From Takifugu bimaculatus (lineage: Eukaryota > Chordata > Actinopteri > Tetraodontiformes > Tetraodontidae): DNA of 64,000 bases. Made by a program: the position numbers and the translations under genes. Below are positions 1-10,987 of this stretch, one piece after another. Numbering within the stretch: the stretch's first letter is position 1; every line of letters starts with the position of its first letter. Below the pieces are notes generated by a model. It made no database searches. It was not told where the DNA came from and was given only the letters and a program-made list of their open reading frames with translations. The stretch covers positions 4,005,375 through 4,069,374 of the forward strand of contig CP034975.1 of the NCBI GenBank assembly GCA_004026145.2. Reading direction: 5' to 3'.

Positions 1-398
1 CTTATATGATTGCTAAATTATCTTGTTCTGCCTCTATAGCAAATGCAGTCCTTGCATATATTAATTACATCTTTTATTTTTGCCATTTCAGTGCTGTTGT
101 TTGGTCTTATGTGTATCTTATCCAGAAATGCTTAGGGTCAAAAGAAAGCAGGACTAAATTTATGCAGACATGTCTACCACATTTGTTGTGCTTGCTTACT
201 ATGGTCATATGTATGCTTTTTGATTTGCTGTACATGAGATTTGGAACCAAAAATTTACCGGAAAGCGTCCAGAACTTTATTGCAATACAGTTTATCCTCA
301 TTCCTCCAATACTTAATCCTTTAATTTATGGGTTTAAATTGCAAAAAATCAGAAGAAGGATACAATATTTTTTGTGGACCAAACATGTATGTATATAA
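1..398 (+). CDS. Odorant receptor, C-terminal part (cut by window start)
   Basis: This is the last ~132 residues of a seven-transmembrane odorant receptor, a G-protein-coupled receptor of olfactory sensory neurons. The reading frame is open from base 3, so the ATG at 6 is internal and not the start. The sequence covers the end of the second extracellular loop, TM5, the basic third loop (LGSKESRTKFMQTCLPHL), TM6, TM7 with the NPLIY form of the NPxxY motif, and a basic tail, ending at TAA 396-398. It aligns without gaps to the C-terminal part of the intact receptor at 2645-3571 (the NLPxSV and NPxIYGFKLQK blocks are shared), so the two are tandem paralogues. No frameshift is visible. The 5' part lies outside the window, so it cannot be judged whether the whole gene is intact. 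Confidence 0.9.
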   Translation, partial: YMIAKLSCSASIANAVLAYINYIFYFCHFSAVVWSYVYLIQKCLGSKESRTKFMQTCLPHLLCLLTMVICMLFDLLYMRFGTKNLPESVQNFIAIQFILIPPILNPLIYGFKLQKIRRRIQYFLWTKHVCI

Positions 399-745
399 AA
401 ATAGAATCATGGCATGTTTGATTGAAAGCTACAGTTTTGACATTTGAATACAGTCTTAAATAACCTTGTGTTGTGATTTTATTCCATGGCATGATTTTCC
501 TTTATATGTTTGAAGTAAATAATGTTGTTACTGCAACATTATTTACTTAAGTGTGCAACCTACAGCCGTGCAATATAAAGTGGCACTTTTAGACCTGCAG
601 ATGTTGAGGAAGAAGGAGAGGAGCACTGCCCCTGACCTTCAGAGTGATCTTTAGGAGACAATGAAAAGTTCATCATTGAGATCTGCACACAGACTACCAC
701 TATGATCCTAAACATTCTCTTCTCAGTGCTTGAAAACTATTACAA

Positions 746-812
746 ATTTAAAAAAAAAAAAAACTAAATCACTAAAAAAAATCACTAAATCACTAAAAAA
801 TGAGATGTGAAA
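746..812. repeat. A-rich simple repeat
   Basis: An A-rich stretch in which a unit like AAATCACTAAAAA recurs about three times. It is low-complexity sequence in the spacer between the two receptor genes. Confidence 0.6.
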
Positions 813-849
813 TCTGTGGTTAGTGATGATTATAAGTTACTGAAATGTT

Positions 850-855
850 AATAAA
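850..855 (+). terminator. Possible poly(A) signal of the first receptor
   Basis: An AATAAA hexamer 450 bases after the stop codon of the truncated receptor, on the same strand. It could end that transcript, but such hexamers are common in AT-rich DNA. Confidence 0.25.
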
Positions 856-857
856 GC

Positions 858-1200
858 ATGAGCTGGTGGTTCTCGAGGTCTGATCAGGTGAAAATAATCC
901 TGATTAATACCCAGCAACAGAGACCAAAGGACAGACAACTCAGAAAGCTGCTGTCTTCCTTCCTACGGCAGATCGTGGTTGTTAGTGCCAGGCAGGCTCA
1001 CCTCAGTATGTCAAAAACTACTGATCTACTGGGATTTTCACACGCACCCATCTCTGGGGAAGACAGAGAATGGTCCGAAGAAGAGCAGCAGTTGTGTGGA
1101 TGAAAATGCACATGGAAGGCAGAAGACAATCTCTGACTGCTCAATATGTCAAACCTTGAAGTAGCTGGGCTACAGCAGTTGTATGTTTAAGGTCATTGCC
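858..1200 (+). mobile_element. Degraded Tc1-like transposon, transposase N-terminal region
   Basis: The frame from about 970 to 1100 reads as the DNA-binding helix-turn-helix region of a Tc1/mariner transposase. The stretch TTDLLGFSHAPIS followed by REWSEEEQQLCG corresponds to the usual ADLLGFSRTTISRVYREWSE block of teleost Tc1 elements. A stop follows at about 1102. Further pieces (a GTAGCTGGGCTACAGCAG-like string near 1160) match the next part of such elements out of frame. It is a dead fossil with no catalytic domain. Family assignment is from remembered teleost Tc1 proteins; the exact ends are not visible. Confidence 0.7.
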
Positions 1201-1204
1201 TTGG

Positions 1205-1375
1205 TGTTAGGTGACCCTTCAGCCCAGTTCAACGTCCTGAGGACTCTGTCTCCTGTAGTTTGGTCTATCCAGCTTTCCCCCCATCAAACCTGACCAGCCT
1301 CCTTATCCCAGCTGATGAAAAAACAGCCCCACAGCATGATGCTGCCATCACTTTGTTTCCGCCAAACAGGATGAG
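1205..1375 (-). mobile_element. Second Tc1-like transposase fragment, opposite strand
   Basis: Read on the minus strand, 1375-1230 carries a degenerate version of the Tc1 transposase core block GGxxMLWGCFSSAGTGxLVR: the nucleotides around 1320-1350 read CATGCTGTGGGGCTGTTTTT. The frame is broken by small indels. Its strand is opposite to the helix-turn-helix relic just upstream, so this is either a separate insertion or one element rearranged after insertion. Confidence 0.55.
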
Positions 1376-2644
1376 GATTAAGAAATACTGCCTGCTATTG
1401 TTGTTTGCTTTATTTAGCTTATTTAGCTGGTTAAAAATTATGTAATGTAATAAAAAGAAAATTGGCAGCAGAAACAGCATAGAAATAGAGAATCTACACA
1501 GACATAGAAATAGAAAAGTTTAAATAAATTATCATGAAACAAATAAAAGAGCTGTTTGTATATCTTTTAACATCATTGCATGCAGACTGATATTTGTATT
1601 AAATGGCCTGTTTTTTCCTTCTAAAATGAGGTTTGCCATCCAAATTAAATTAGTTTCTTTCTTTATATAAAGTTTTCTGAATGTAGATGGACAGAATCTC
1701 AAGACAACAAGAACAATTTTTTGTTCTTTAATGGCACAATAGAAACTGGCATTTCTGCTTTCTTACAGGAGGATTCCTCTTTCAGATGCAGTCTCGGGGT
1801 CAGAGAGTGTTAAATGACACTGAGGCATCTGTTCACTCTTGGTGAGAAGTGGCCCCAGGGATCCAGGTAACATTCATAAAACCTCCATTTCAGGCACAAA
1901 GAAAGTGCTTTTCAGGTGTACAGACAACAGAGACAATGGGAACAAAAAGGTCTTTTGTCTGGCTGAAAATGAAGCCTTCAACTCCAGATTTCTGCTGCAA
2001 AGAAATCCAATCACACCCATGACCGTCACACCAGTGGTTTTAGTTTGACAATTATCTATCGCTCATTCAGCCCTCTTGCTCTGCCAGGGTTGTCCCTCAC
2101 ACCCATCTTCATTCAGTCAGTCTTCTTGCACACGGCCGCCGGCTACTTTGAGCCACTCAGAGACATTTGGGCCCCACTCCTGTAGATCTGGTTTCATGAC
2201 CAAGAAGGGAGGTAATGAGAGATTCCAGGAATGTAGAAGCCGTGTCAACATTCAGCACCTTCTGCCTGTGCATGAGAGTTTCCCGCAATTAAACACCTTT
2301 AACCTACTTTAACTTCTCACTGACTGCAATATAAATGTGATATAAACTGAAATTCTTCATGTTCAGACAGTCAGTCTACATTTACAAAGGATCATGGGAA
2401 ATTTTACATTTGAAAGTTACAGAAAACACACTAATGATCCATTTTAAAAAAAATCCATGTTGTTGTGTTTATTCCCTCTGCACAAATGTTGCTGGACCAA
2501 TGATGGGAGCGGAACTGTAATGTCGTCAGTGTCAGTACTGTTTTAAATAGAATCAAAGTTGAGCGAAGGGAGGCAGCTGGTGGTGGTGGGGATCTGTACC
2601 AGAACATCTACCTTAACGATGCGCACACAGATTTTGCAGCTCTG
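1376..2644. other. Intergenic spacer upstream of the intact receptor
   Basis: No gene is recognised here; the short open frames lack family motifs. A TATA-like TTTTAAATAG lies near 2541, about 100 bases before the receptor start, and could mark its promoter. Most of the segment is AT-rich sequence without clear repeats. Confidence 0.5.
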
Positions 2645-3571
2645 ATGATGGATAACGCCTCTGCTGTCCGGATTTTCACTCTCTCTGGGCTAAATGAGAC
2701 CATGAATTACAGAATCGCCATCTTCTCAGTCACTTTTCTATATTACTGCGTGGTTCTGTTTGTCAACATCTCCCTCATCGCAATCATCTTCCTCGATGAA
2801 AACCTGCATGAGCCCATGTACATCTTTCTCTGCAGCTTCTGCATCAACGGCCTTTACGGGGCCTCAGGATTCTACCCTAAATTCCTCTTTGATCTCCTGT
2901 CCTTCTCCCATGAAATCTCATATGAGGGCTGCCTGTTGCAGGCTTTTGTCATGTACTCCTTTGCTTGCTGCGAGATGTCCATCCTGGCCGTCATGGCCTA
3001 CGACAGATATCTGGCCATATGTCAGCCACTGCAGTACCACTCCTTCATGACCAGAAGGAGGATCTCCGTGCTGGTGTGCTCCTCCTGGCTCCTGCCCCTC
3101 TGCATTTTCTCTCTGAGTATTTTTCTGACCTCGACACTGAACCTGTGCGGCTCGAAAATTCAGAAACTCTTCTGTGTGAACTGGGTCATCTACGAACTGG
3201 CCTGCTCTGAATCCAACACCCTGGCCAATAACATTATCTCCCATGCCACCACTCTGATTTATGTATTCCACGGGTTTTTCATCATTTGGACCTACATTCA
3301 CCTTGCCATAACGTGCACTAAATCCAAAGAGGACAGGGTCAAGTTTGTACAAACGTGCATTCCACACTTGGTATCTCTAATCATTTTTCTCTTTGTGATC
3401 GTGTTTGATCTGATGTTCACGCGGTTCGGCTCCAATAATCTGCCCAACAGCGTCATTAACCTGATCGGTATCAAATTTGTGATTTTCCCTCCACTTGTTA
3501 ATCCCATAATCTATGGATTTAAACTGCAGAAAGTACGGTGCAAAATCACAGGTTACATGAGCAGAAAATGA
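2645..3571 (+). CDS. Odorant receptor, intact single exon (308 aa)
   Basis: A complete seven-transmembrane fish odorant receptor, expected to couple to a Gs/Golf-type G protein in olfactory neurons. Two adjacent ATGs (2645 and 2648) can serve as start. Visible features are: N-glycosylation sites at N4 and N17; TM1 about 25-47; the receptor-typical LHEPMYIFLCSF block (54-65); C96 at the start of TM3 for the loop disulfide; MAYDRYLAICQPLQY at 117-131 with the DRY motif; cysteines 168 and 177 in loop 2; KFVQTCIPHL before TM6; and NPIIY at 286-290 in TM7. Length and motifs are normal for the family, and no inactivating mutation is seen. It is a tandem paralogue of the partial receptor at the left edge. 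The NLPNSVINLIGI block and MAYDRY form suggest a teleost non-class-I (delta-like) group, but the subgroup is uncertain. The ligand is unknown. Confidence 0.95.
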   Translation: MMDNASAVRIFTLSGLNETMNYRIAIFSVTFLYYCVVLFVNISLIAIIFLDENLHEPMYIFLCSFCINGLYGASGFYPKFLFDLLSFSHEISYEGCLLQAFVMYSFACCEMSILAVMAYDRYLAICQPLQYHSFMTRRRISVLVCSSWLLPLCIFSLSIFLTSTLNLCGSKIQKLFCVNWVIYELACSESNTLANNIISHATTLIYVFHGFFIIWTYIHLAITCTKSKEDRVKFVQTCIPHLVSLIIFLFVIVFDLMFTRFGSNNLPNSVINLIGIKFVIFPPLVNPIIYGFKLQKVRCKITGYMSRK

Positions 3572-4285
3572 GTCTTTTTTTCCTCCTGAACTCTGGTTCA
3601 TTTATTCTTTCATGAATCTGCTGTTGTGTTGCAACATGTGTGTTAATGTGTTTGTTTTCCATCAACAGGCATTTTTCCTGTCGTTTTATAATTTGTTCAA
3701 CCGGATTAAACACTTTAAATGCACATTTGTTTTGTTTATTGTTGCACTGTGACATCTTTCGGCAGAAACTCATTCAATCATAAGTGCATATTGTGTCTGC
3801 AGGCTGTGAGTTTTAAAGTGTCCACATTAAGCGAAAAGTAAGACATTAAACAATAGTCATGAACATGAAGAACAACATGAAATTAAATCACATGACCACA
3901 ACTGGCGAAAAGTATGAACATATATTGTGTTGCAAAATTAAGATGGGAGCAAAGGGTAGGTTTTTAGTTTGTTTTATTGTCATTTTAAAATGTTTAATTT
4001 TTTTTAAATAAAAAAATCATGGTTCTGTATCAAATACATGTTGTACTTTATATTATATTTGAATTTAAATGAACTGCTTTGGGTTTGTTGTATTCTATTT
4101 CAACATAATTAGACTTAAGCATGTAATTATGAACTCCCCACATATAAAGGCGGTAAACACTGACAGACTGGAATAAAAAAAATTACCCTGCGTTTGCAGC
4201 CTAGGGCCCGTGAACGCAACACTAATTGCACTCGCGGGCAAAACACAGCAGGGAAATGATGAAAGAGCACGCAAAGATAATCCCG

Positions 4286-4286
<1 letters not shown>
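3572..4286. other. AT-rich intergenic sequence
   Basis: No gene or recognised transposon. AT-rich sequence follows the receptor; an AATAAA occurs near 4005 on + and might be a distant poly(A) signal for it. Confidence 0.5.

Positions 4287-4365
<79 letters not shown>
4287..4365. repeat. (CA)n microsatellite
   Basis: About 39 uninterrupted CA dinucleotides. The apparent Cys-Val open frames on the other strand come from this repeat and are not genes. Confidence 0.97.
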
Positions 4366-4367
<2 letters not shown>

Positions 4368-4489
4368 TATGGCCAGTATGAACTCTTAACAGTATCCTAA
4401 AAACGTAACAACAAATCTGCGCCCAAACACACGTAAATGACCCCGAAAGGAACAATGAGCGCGAGGCTCCTGAAGAAAAGCCGTCTTAC

Positions 4490-4550
4490 CGTCCGCAGTG
4501 CTGACGTCATGCCAGTCCAGGTTGATGAGGATCTCCACCCCGGTCACCAT
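4490..4550 (-). CDS. Possible first coding exon of an unidentified gene
   Basis: On the minus strand an ATG at 4550 opens 20 codons (MVTGVEILINLDWHDVSTAD plus one base) that end at a good splice donor, G|GTAAGA, at 4490/4489. The exon sits in sequence with more CpG than its surroundings and next to a possible divergent promoter. I do not recognise the peptide and found no convincing downstream exon between the receptors and this point. It may be the first exon of a gene whose remainder lies left of the window, a non-coding transcript, or chance. Confidence 0.25.
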
Positions 4551-5240
4551 CAACACTTGTTTCAAGTTCTTTTGTTTGTTGGTGCTTTGTTTTCCCGCCG
4601 CTGTTGCTAACAGATAGCCTCGGTTTGGGGCTGACGCCGTTTAATTAACCGAATCTGTCAACTATGCACACTTTGTCCTTCGGTCAGCAGTGTGTTAGTC
4701 CTTACTTTTTCCCTTAAATGTTCTGATTATTTCACTCAAATTTAACGTCGAGCATGAGCGATCTGGATTCCGCACACGTGGAACCGCAGGATGACGTAGC
4801 CACCTCGACTTTGACATCCCATAAGGCCATGCTTCATCCGAACTTTCAACAACGAATGTTCAAATTAAGTAAACTTCATGCTGATTCGGTTGATTTCAGA
4901 CCCTCCACGTTTATTTAAATATATATAAGATCTGTTATATAATATAGATAAATATTAAATATATAGCAACAAAATGATAGGAACCCAATGGTGGTGAAAT
5001 GATTAGCCCTGACGGAACACCGACTAAACGCACTAAATTATAGCACTAAGGGATGGGTTACTCCAAGGTTAAAAATTAGAAAAAAATGTATAGAATGTGG
5101 TTGTAAGGGCCAACAAGTGTAGCAGATCCCCAGCCCTGGGTATACTACAAGGTTCTGTGCTTGGTCCATATTTGACAAGAATCTCTGCTTAAATGTGGTA
5201 AAAAAAAAAAAAAAAAACGCTAAAGAGAGCAAGAATCACA
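4551..5240. promoter_or_regulatory. Possible divergent promoter region, otherwise empty spacer
   Basis: Bases 4551-4800 contain more CpG than the flanks and lie between the candidate minus-strand exon and a short plus-strand frame (ATG at 4754, about 55 codons). I judge that frame unlikely to be real. Bases 4900-5240 are AT-rich with a poly(A) run at about 5200-5217. No gene is recognised. Confidence 0.25.
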
Positions 5241-5244
5241 CACT

Positions 5245-8130
5245 TTTGCCACTTCAGAAAACCTTTATTATTCCTATTTTAAAGGTTGGGACTCAGACTC
5301 CGTCTCACACCCTCTGGATCTCCAGTCAGTAAAAGTCCCTGAGTTAGAATTAACTCGGTTCACCTCATGCAGACAGAAACTAGAAAGAAGCCCCCAGAAG
5401 TGTTCCTGCTGTTCCCGGGGTCAGTTTGAGCAGAGGCAACATTGAGGTATTTACAGCTCCAAACCTGAACGATGAGGCAGAATTTAAACTGCACTCTGAC
5501 TGGCCGTTTGTTTGCATGCGCATTATGAACCTAAAATACACACACACACAAAAAGGTCACATCTGTATCCAAGCGCTCTTCCAGACGTTTCATTCCATGA
5601 TTCTGTCTCTTAAAATGACATTCTTTTATTTACAATTTAACAATGTTGCTGTAGTGGGTTTAAAACTGAAAAGTGTCCATATAAATGATGCATCTTCATG
5701 TTTCTATGTGCTAATGGATGGTTATGAAATGAAAGGAAGCTTACAGGCAGATGGATGGAACATGCAGCATGGATACAGCGCCGCCTGCAGGTATCAAGCC
5801 GAATGACAACTACTCAGATTTAAAAAAAATCAGGAGTAAGAACTGCTTTGTGATTAAATCCTTTAATATTGAACAAACAAAAATCAAAGCTCAAGTGTCG
5901 CTAAGTTATTGTTAAATTTTCTAACAATTTTTCCTGTATAAAAAGGACATTTAAAAGAAAAATAAATCATTTTCTGGAGCTTCACAGCAGAAGTGGTGCA
6001 AGTTTTGTCACATTCTCATCATGAATAAACAACTGTAGTAGAAGAGGACTGAAACAACAAAATGACTTTTTAATTTTGATTTCAATATTTTGACTTTCTG
6101 AACTTTGTCTGCAGTTGCTTTAAAACTCGATGCCACAGAAACGTTTGACCGACTTGAATTTGGAGGCAAACGGTTCTTTTAATGTGTGAGGCTGCTTGAT
6201 GGAGAGAACTTTGAAATAAAAGGTTTTTCCACATATGTGAACAGAAAAGGTTGCACTTTATTGTATCTGTCAGGTGTGAAGATAAACAAGAATTCAAAAT
6301 TATCCTAGTCATCGCGTAAAAACTGATATGAGCAGAGCGTTTCGATCATTGATCAGAGTTTATCCAATATTCAATCTCCTTTATTAATGTCAAATAGAGG
6401 AAGCTACTTGGCAACTAATCCCAGCAACCTGCTGGTTCTACTGGAGGAAACCCTTCAGTTTTCAACCCTGCTCTACAGCCAGGACTCAGTCAGCTTTTCA
6501 CATTAAAATTAAATAAAAAATAGGGACTATTAAGGCTTGCATGAAAAACTGTCTACATTTGGGAACTCACAAGATGCAGCTGCAGAGGAACAACAATGCC
6601 CAAAAGACCTCAAAGCAAAAGACAAAACAAAAGCTACATGTGGGGGGAGGGGAGAGATGAAAAACCTGCAGGACTCCTGTTCTGAAGCAGCAAATGTGCA
6701 ACAATACACAGGTGAACTGCACAAGCCATCTCTGTGCATTTGAAATAAACGATCTTTGATTCTGTGATAACATGGAGCGAACAGACGGCGCTGCGTGTGT
6801 CTCCAGTGCGTGATGACGAACGGAACAGAAAAAAGGTGCGAGCTGTTTTAAAGGGGTGGCAAACAAGCAGTCCCTTGCCTGAGCAAGCTTGATTTAAGGC
6901 AAAGGTTAAACTGACATGACACAGTCTACGCTACGCAGCATAACAGGCTAACAATTATGAACATAACGGATGAACCTGCCAGCGCGTCGTCACAGTCACG
7001 ACGTGCTGTAGTTTTCAACTCCCCCCATCTCTCCTCTTTCCCCCAGAGAGCAAATACGGTAGTGCTTGACCACATGACGCGACTTCCACCACTTCCAAGG
7101 GGCATTGTCAAATGGAGTCATGACCAAAGAGCTGAGAAAAGCCTGGACACGTGACGGAAGAGGTAGTAGAATAAACGCAAGCAGTCCAAACTGCAGCTGG
7201 ACTTAATGGCTACAGTGTGCTAAAAGTATCGCCTAAATGTCTGGGACACTGTTTGAAATATATTTCTGGTGATTTCGGGGTTTCTCACAACAGGGACGGT
7301 TTGTGGCGGGCAAGAGAAGACGCCACTCTTTATCTGGAACGGAAACCCGTCGAGCAGTGATGGGCGTGCTTAGATCTAGACTGGGGACACCAGTCCTGCG
7401 TGTATTTGTGGTCAAGCTCTATCCTACTGCTAGCCAGTTAAATAAAAATATGTATTTAAATGGCAGGTGAAAGTGGTGCGAAGATGGGGGGAAGATCAGT
7501 GTTTCACTAGGAGTTAAGGATTTTATTGATGTATCATTATAGATGATATTCAAGTTATCCATGTTAGCATGGTGATGGTGGACTCTAAAAACAATTGTCC
7601 TGATAGATGTGACGTGCTTATGATTTGGGAGAATTGATCACTTCTGATAAAGAAAACCAGGCTGGGCCTCAAGGCACTGGCTCCCGTAATGAGTCCTATT
7701 TTGTGAAAAACAGGAAAATGAATGCCCCTGAATTTGCGACAGATCAAAAATATAAAGAGTGCCACTTCCTGAGTGGTTGACGAGAGGAGACAGGAAGTGG
7801 AGGTGGGGAGCTCAGAGGAGGGATGGGCTCATGTGACCTCTGACAGGTGCAGATTTGATCGTGGGTGCAACCAGGAATTAATGTGGAGGGGGGGCGGATC
7901 CCTGCTTGGATTAAGGACATGACACCGCATCTCCAACAGAGAGCTGTGTGACCCCCAGATTTTCATGCTTGCTCTCTCTAGTGCCATTTATGTTTCTAAC
8001 TCTGTTCTTTCCTCCTCCAAAGCTGCCGACTGACTCGACGGGTGCAGGGGAACGAAGGTGTGTTTGGATGAGATTCTGCTCGGTGACCTGCAGGATCCCG
8101 ACGTACACGGAGAGGGAGGGGCGACATGCT
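5245..8130 (-). other. agpat3: agpat3 3' UTR (inferred extent)
   Basis: About 2.9 kb without a coding exon lies downstream of the agpat3 stop codon and upstream of a minus-strand AATAAA at 5269-5264. The stretch is best read as a long 3' UTR, possibly with shorter poly(A) alternatives. A 126-codon plus-strand frame at 5426-5806 is antisense to it and has no recognisable domain. Confidence 0.4.
5264..5269 (-). terminator. Candidate agpat3 poly(A) signal
   Basis: AATAAA on the minus strand (TTTATT on +), followed downstream by a GT-rich stretch in the transcript direction. It is one of several possible hexamers below the agpat3 stop and is chosen for that context. Confidence 0.35.
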
Positions 8131-10987
8131 TCAGTTTGCTTTCTTGGCCTCCTGGTTGCCGTAACTCGAACCGGTTTTCTTCACCTCAGTGACCCCAATG
8201 AGGCGTCGGATTGCTATAGAAGCTGCAGAGACAACAAAACAGAGAGGAAAAAAAGACTGAGCCGTGGTACGCCAGGGCGTCATCATTAAAGTGACAGTGA
8301 AAGGGTTGCCTACCTATAACCAGGAAGATAATAAAACCAATGATGAGGAGCGGGGAGCCACTGATGGCAACACCGTAGGCGAATTTAATCAGAGGTGACA
8401 GCAGCAGGCTGGCCCAGAACAGGAAGTTGAGCAGCGTCCATGGCCTGCGACGCGGAATCACTATAGGTCCGGGAAACTTGCCTTCCTTGTTGTACATTTC
8501 CTGTAAGGCATCCTGAGATGACAGAAAGGTAGGAAATGAATCAAGAAATAAAGCTATAAATAAAACAATCAAGATCTCAAATCTTTGTTTAGGTTACCTT
8601 CTCCTGGTAGAGCTTGTGCAGCCACTTAGCACACTCTTGCTCATCATCTGGAATGTCCTCCACAGGAAAACGCCTGGTTGCACAAACATACAGGTGAAAT
8701 TTAAGCAAACAAAGAAACTACCAATGTTAACATTTATCTGTCTCGAGCCATAACAGAATTGTTGACATGATTGTTTATCTGCCATAAAGAATCGCTTGTA
8801 TTGCGGTTTCCCACGCTTACCGCCAGAGGTCACTGTAGCTCAAAACTGACCCCTGCAGTTGGAGAATTAGTCTCTGAACCATATAGAACCATCATCTGGT
8901 GTTTATATTTTTATAATGTGCTCTCACTGCTTCACTGTTCTAGCACAAGAAATACAACTGGCAGGATGATGGAAGAGTTCATGACTCCGCTCAGCTTAAA
9001 GCACAATTCATTACTAGGTGGATTAAGACCCAAAAAAAGAGTTTAAAGTATGACCACTGACCTCACACTCATGTCGGCTTTGTATTTCTTCCCATTAACG
9101 ATGCCCAGCAGAGTGGGAGTTTGGTTGTCTTTAAAGTTGAGAGTCACATCATAAACGGCTTTTACTGTAAAACAAAATAAAACCTCATTAAATGTGGGCA
9201 CTCATGCGGAGAGTGCTTAGGCCTGAGTGTCTGTGTACCTGTGCCCTTCAGACACTGCATCGTGGTGGTGAATCCTTTGGTTCTGGGCAGCAGGTGGTAT
9301 TTGAGCTGGGGGAGACCTTTACTCTCTGCAACCTGCATACTGATCTGATGCTTCTTCTCTGTAAAGCGAGTTCCCTCACAATACAGCAGAAACTGTGGAG
9401 GTCAAAGAAGAGTGTTGAGGCCCAATCAGAAAGGTCAGAGATGACCCCACATCCAAGCTCACACGCCAAAATAAATCACTCATAACTCCAATGGACCATA
9501 ATGCTAATATGAGATCAGCTGAAAGATACTCAGGAGTGTTTTCCTGCAGGCAGTCATGTGATCAGGACTGACCTAATGTCTGAGTAGAAGAGTAATTAAA
9601 TCAGCTGCTGAGCCATTCCATCTCATTTGGACATCTTGAAGAGTTTCTTAGAAAATCTGGACCACAATATGCTTTAATAAACCAAAAGACACACAGGAGT
9701 GTCTGAGAACTAATTTATTTTAATCCCTTTAACAGAACAACCTCCCAAAGTAGGATATGTGTGTCTCCGGTCTGTTTGTGGAGAGACCAGTTCATGGAGT
9801 TTGCCAGGACATAATAAACAAGTGCGCTCCTGCTGATCGGTTTCAAACACAGCTGCTGCAGAATCAGCTGGTGCGTTTATCAACTCTGGGAACAAATACT
9901 TCAGAGGAAAGCCGGCCAAAGGCCAGGATGCTGTTTCTGGTCTTATTCATCAATTTTTCCACTCTCTGTCTCTGATGTGAGACTCCAGAAATGGACGAAT
10001 GTGGTGCGCCTGACCTTTACTTACCCACATACATTCGGGATAGTCTTGGAGTCTTTTCAGTCCCGTGAAGACAGTATTCCGGTCTTCCTCCCATCTTCGC
10101 TTGCAAAAGACTATTTCCAGGAAGTACCAGGTCCAGCCAATCAGAGGGACCTTCAGCAGCTCGTGCTTGGCTAGCACTTTTGAACTCTAGAAAAAGACAC
10201 GGGGCGAAACTTTCTAATCATGGGGCAAAAATCATTTTCAGCAACATGAAGACCTAAAGTAACTCATGCTGATGCTGTATCTGGCCCGTTAGCTAGAACT
10301 CACTCCGAGGACGCCAAATCTTTCACAGATGGTCCAGCCACACAGGAAGTCGATCTCAAAATTGTGGTTGAGGATGATGATCACGTGCTCCTTGCCAAAC
10401 ATGTCTGCTGTGGCTTGGTCGGTGTATAGGGTGCAATCGGTGCCTGACCACCATTCCAGCATCATCACCAGCTCTGCAGGGTTAAAACCACAGTTTGGAT
10501 GCTGCAGTGACAACGCTCCATCCTCCATTTAACTGGAAATAAGAGCTACACAACCAGAATAGCCTTCTAATTCTCATCACAGGGATTTATATACAAGAAT
10601 CTGGTTTGTTTCCCCGTTTCGTCTGCATATTTAATGTCTGTTTATGCTGCTGCTCCCAGTGGGGCCGCCTGCTGGGGCTGGATGGATCAGCAGCCGCCGA
10701 GCACAAGTCCCATTACGCCACCTCCTCCACCGGCTGTCCTCTTTCCTCAGGTGCATCTTGACAATTACGTGTAGATAATGCAAAAACAACAACACCAACG
10801 TGTACTCACGGCTCCAGAGCGAGTAGGAGAGCCTGCAGTTGATTCTGCGGTAGAGCTGCTTGTTGATGGGCCAGAGGACGCACGTGCACAGCTGAATGAA
10901 GTTTATGATGAGGCCGCTGACCACAAACACGAAGCCCATCAGCAGCTGCAGGATGAACAGGCTCTTCAGGTAGGCCAGCAGAGCCAT
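8131..10987 (-). CDS. agpat3: 1-acylglycerol-3-phosphate O-acyltransferase 3 (lysophospholipid acyltransferase gamma)
   Basis: Transfers an acyl group from acyl-CoA to the sn-2 position of lysophosphatidic acid and related lysophospholipids in ER and Golgi membranes. Eight coding exons: 10810-10987, 10304-10473, 10025-10186, 9239-9392, 9062-9164, 8598-8673, 8314-8512, 8131-8222. All junctions have GT/AG sites and keep frame, giving 377 residues (human AGPAT3 has 376). Residues 10-40 are hydrophobic (N-terminal membrane segment). NHNFEID at 95-101 supplies the catalytic HX4D motif (H96, D101) and CEGTRF around 175-180 the acyl-acceptor motif. Two hydrophobic segments lie at about 305-350, and a basic tail ends the protein. 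N-terminal and loop sequences (LKVPLIGWTWYFLEIVFCK) fit AGPAT3 better than AGPAT4. A splice acceptor at 11040/11039 precedes the ATG exon, and an in-frame TAG upstream of the ATG fixes this start. The next gene, pdxk, is on the same strand. Confidence 0.96.

Noticed and set aside
2918..3367. 149-codon minus-strand frame
   Set aside because: It is an antisense shadow of the intact odorant receptor.
4095..4455. Cys-Val repeat open frames
   Set aside because: They are produced by reading through the CA microsatellite.
5426..5806. 126-codon plus-strand frame
   Set aside because: It is antisense to the probable agpat3 3' UTR, with no domain, no splice or promoter evidence, and AT-rich composition typical of chance.
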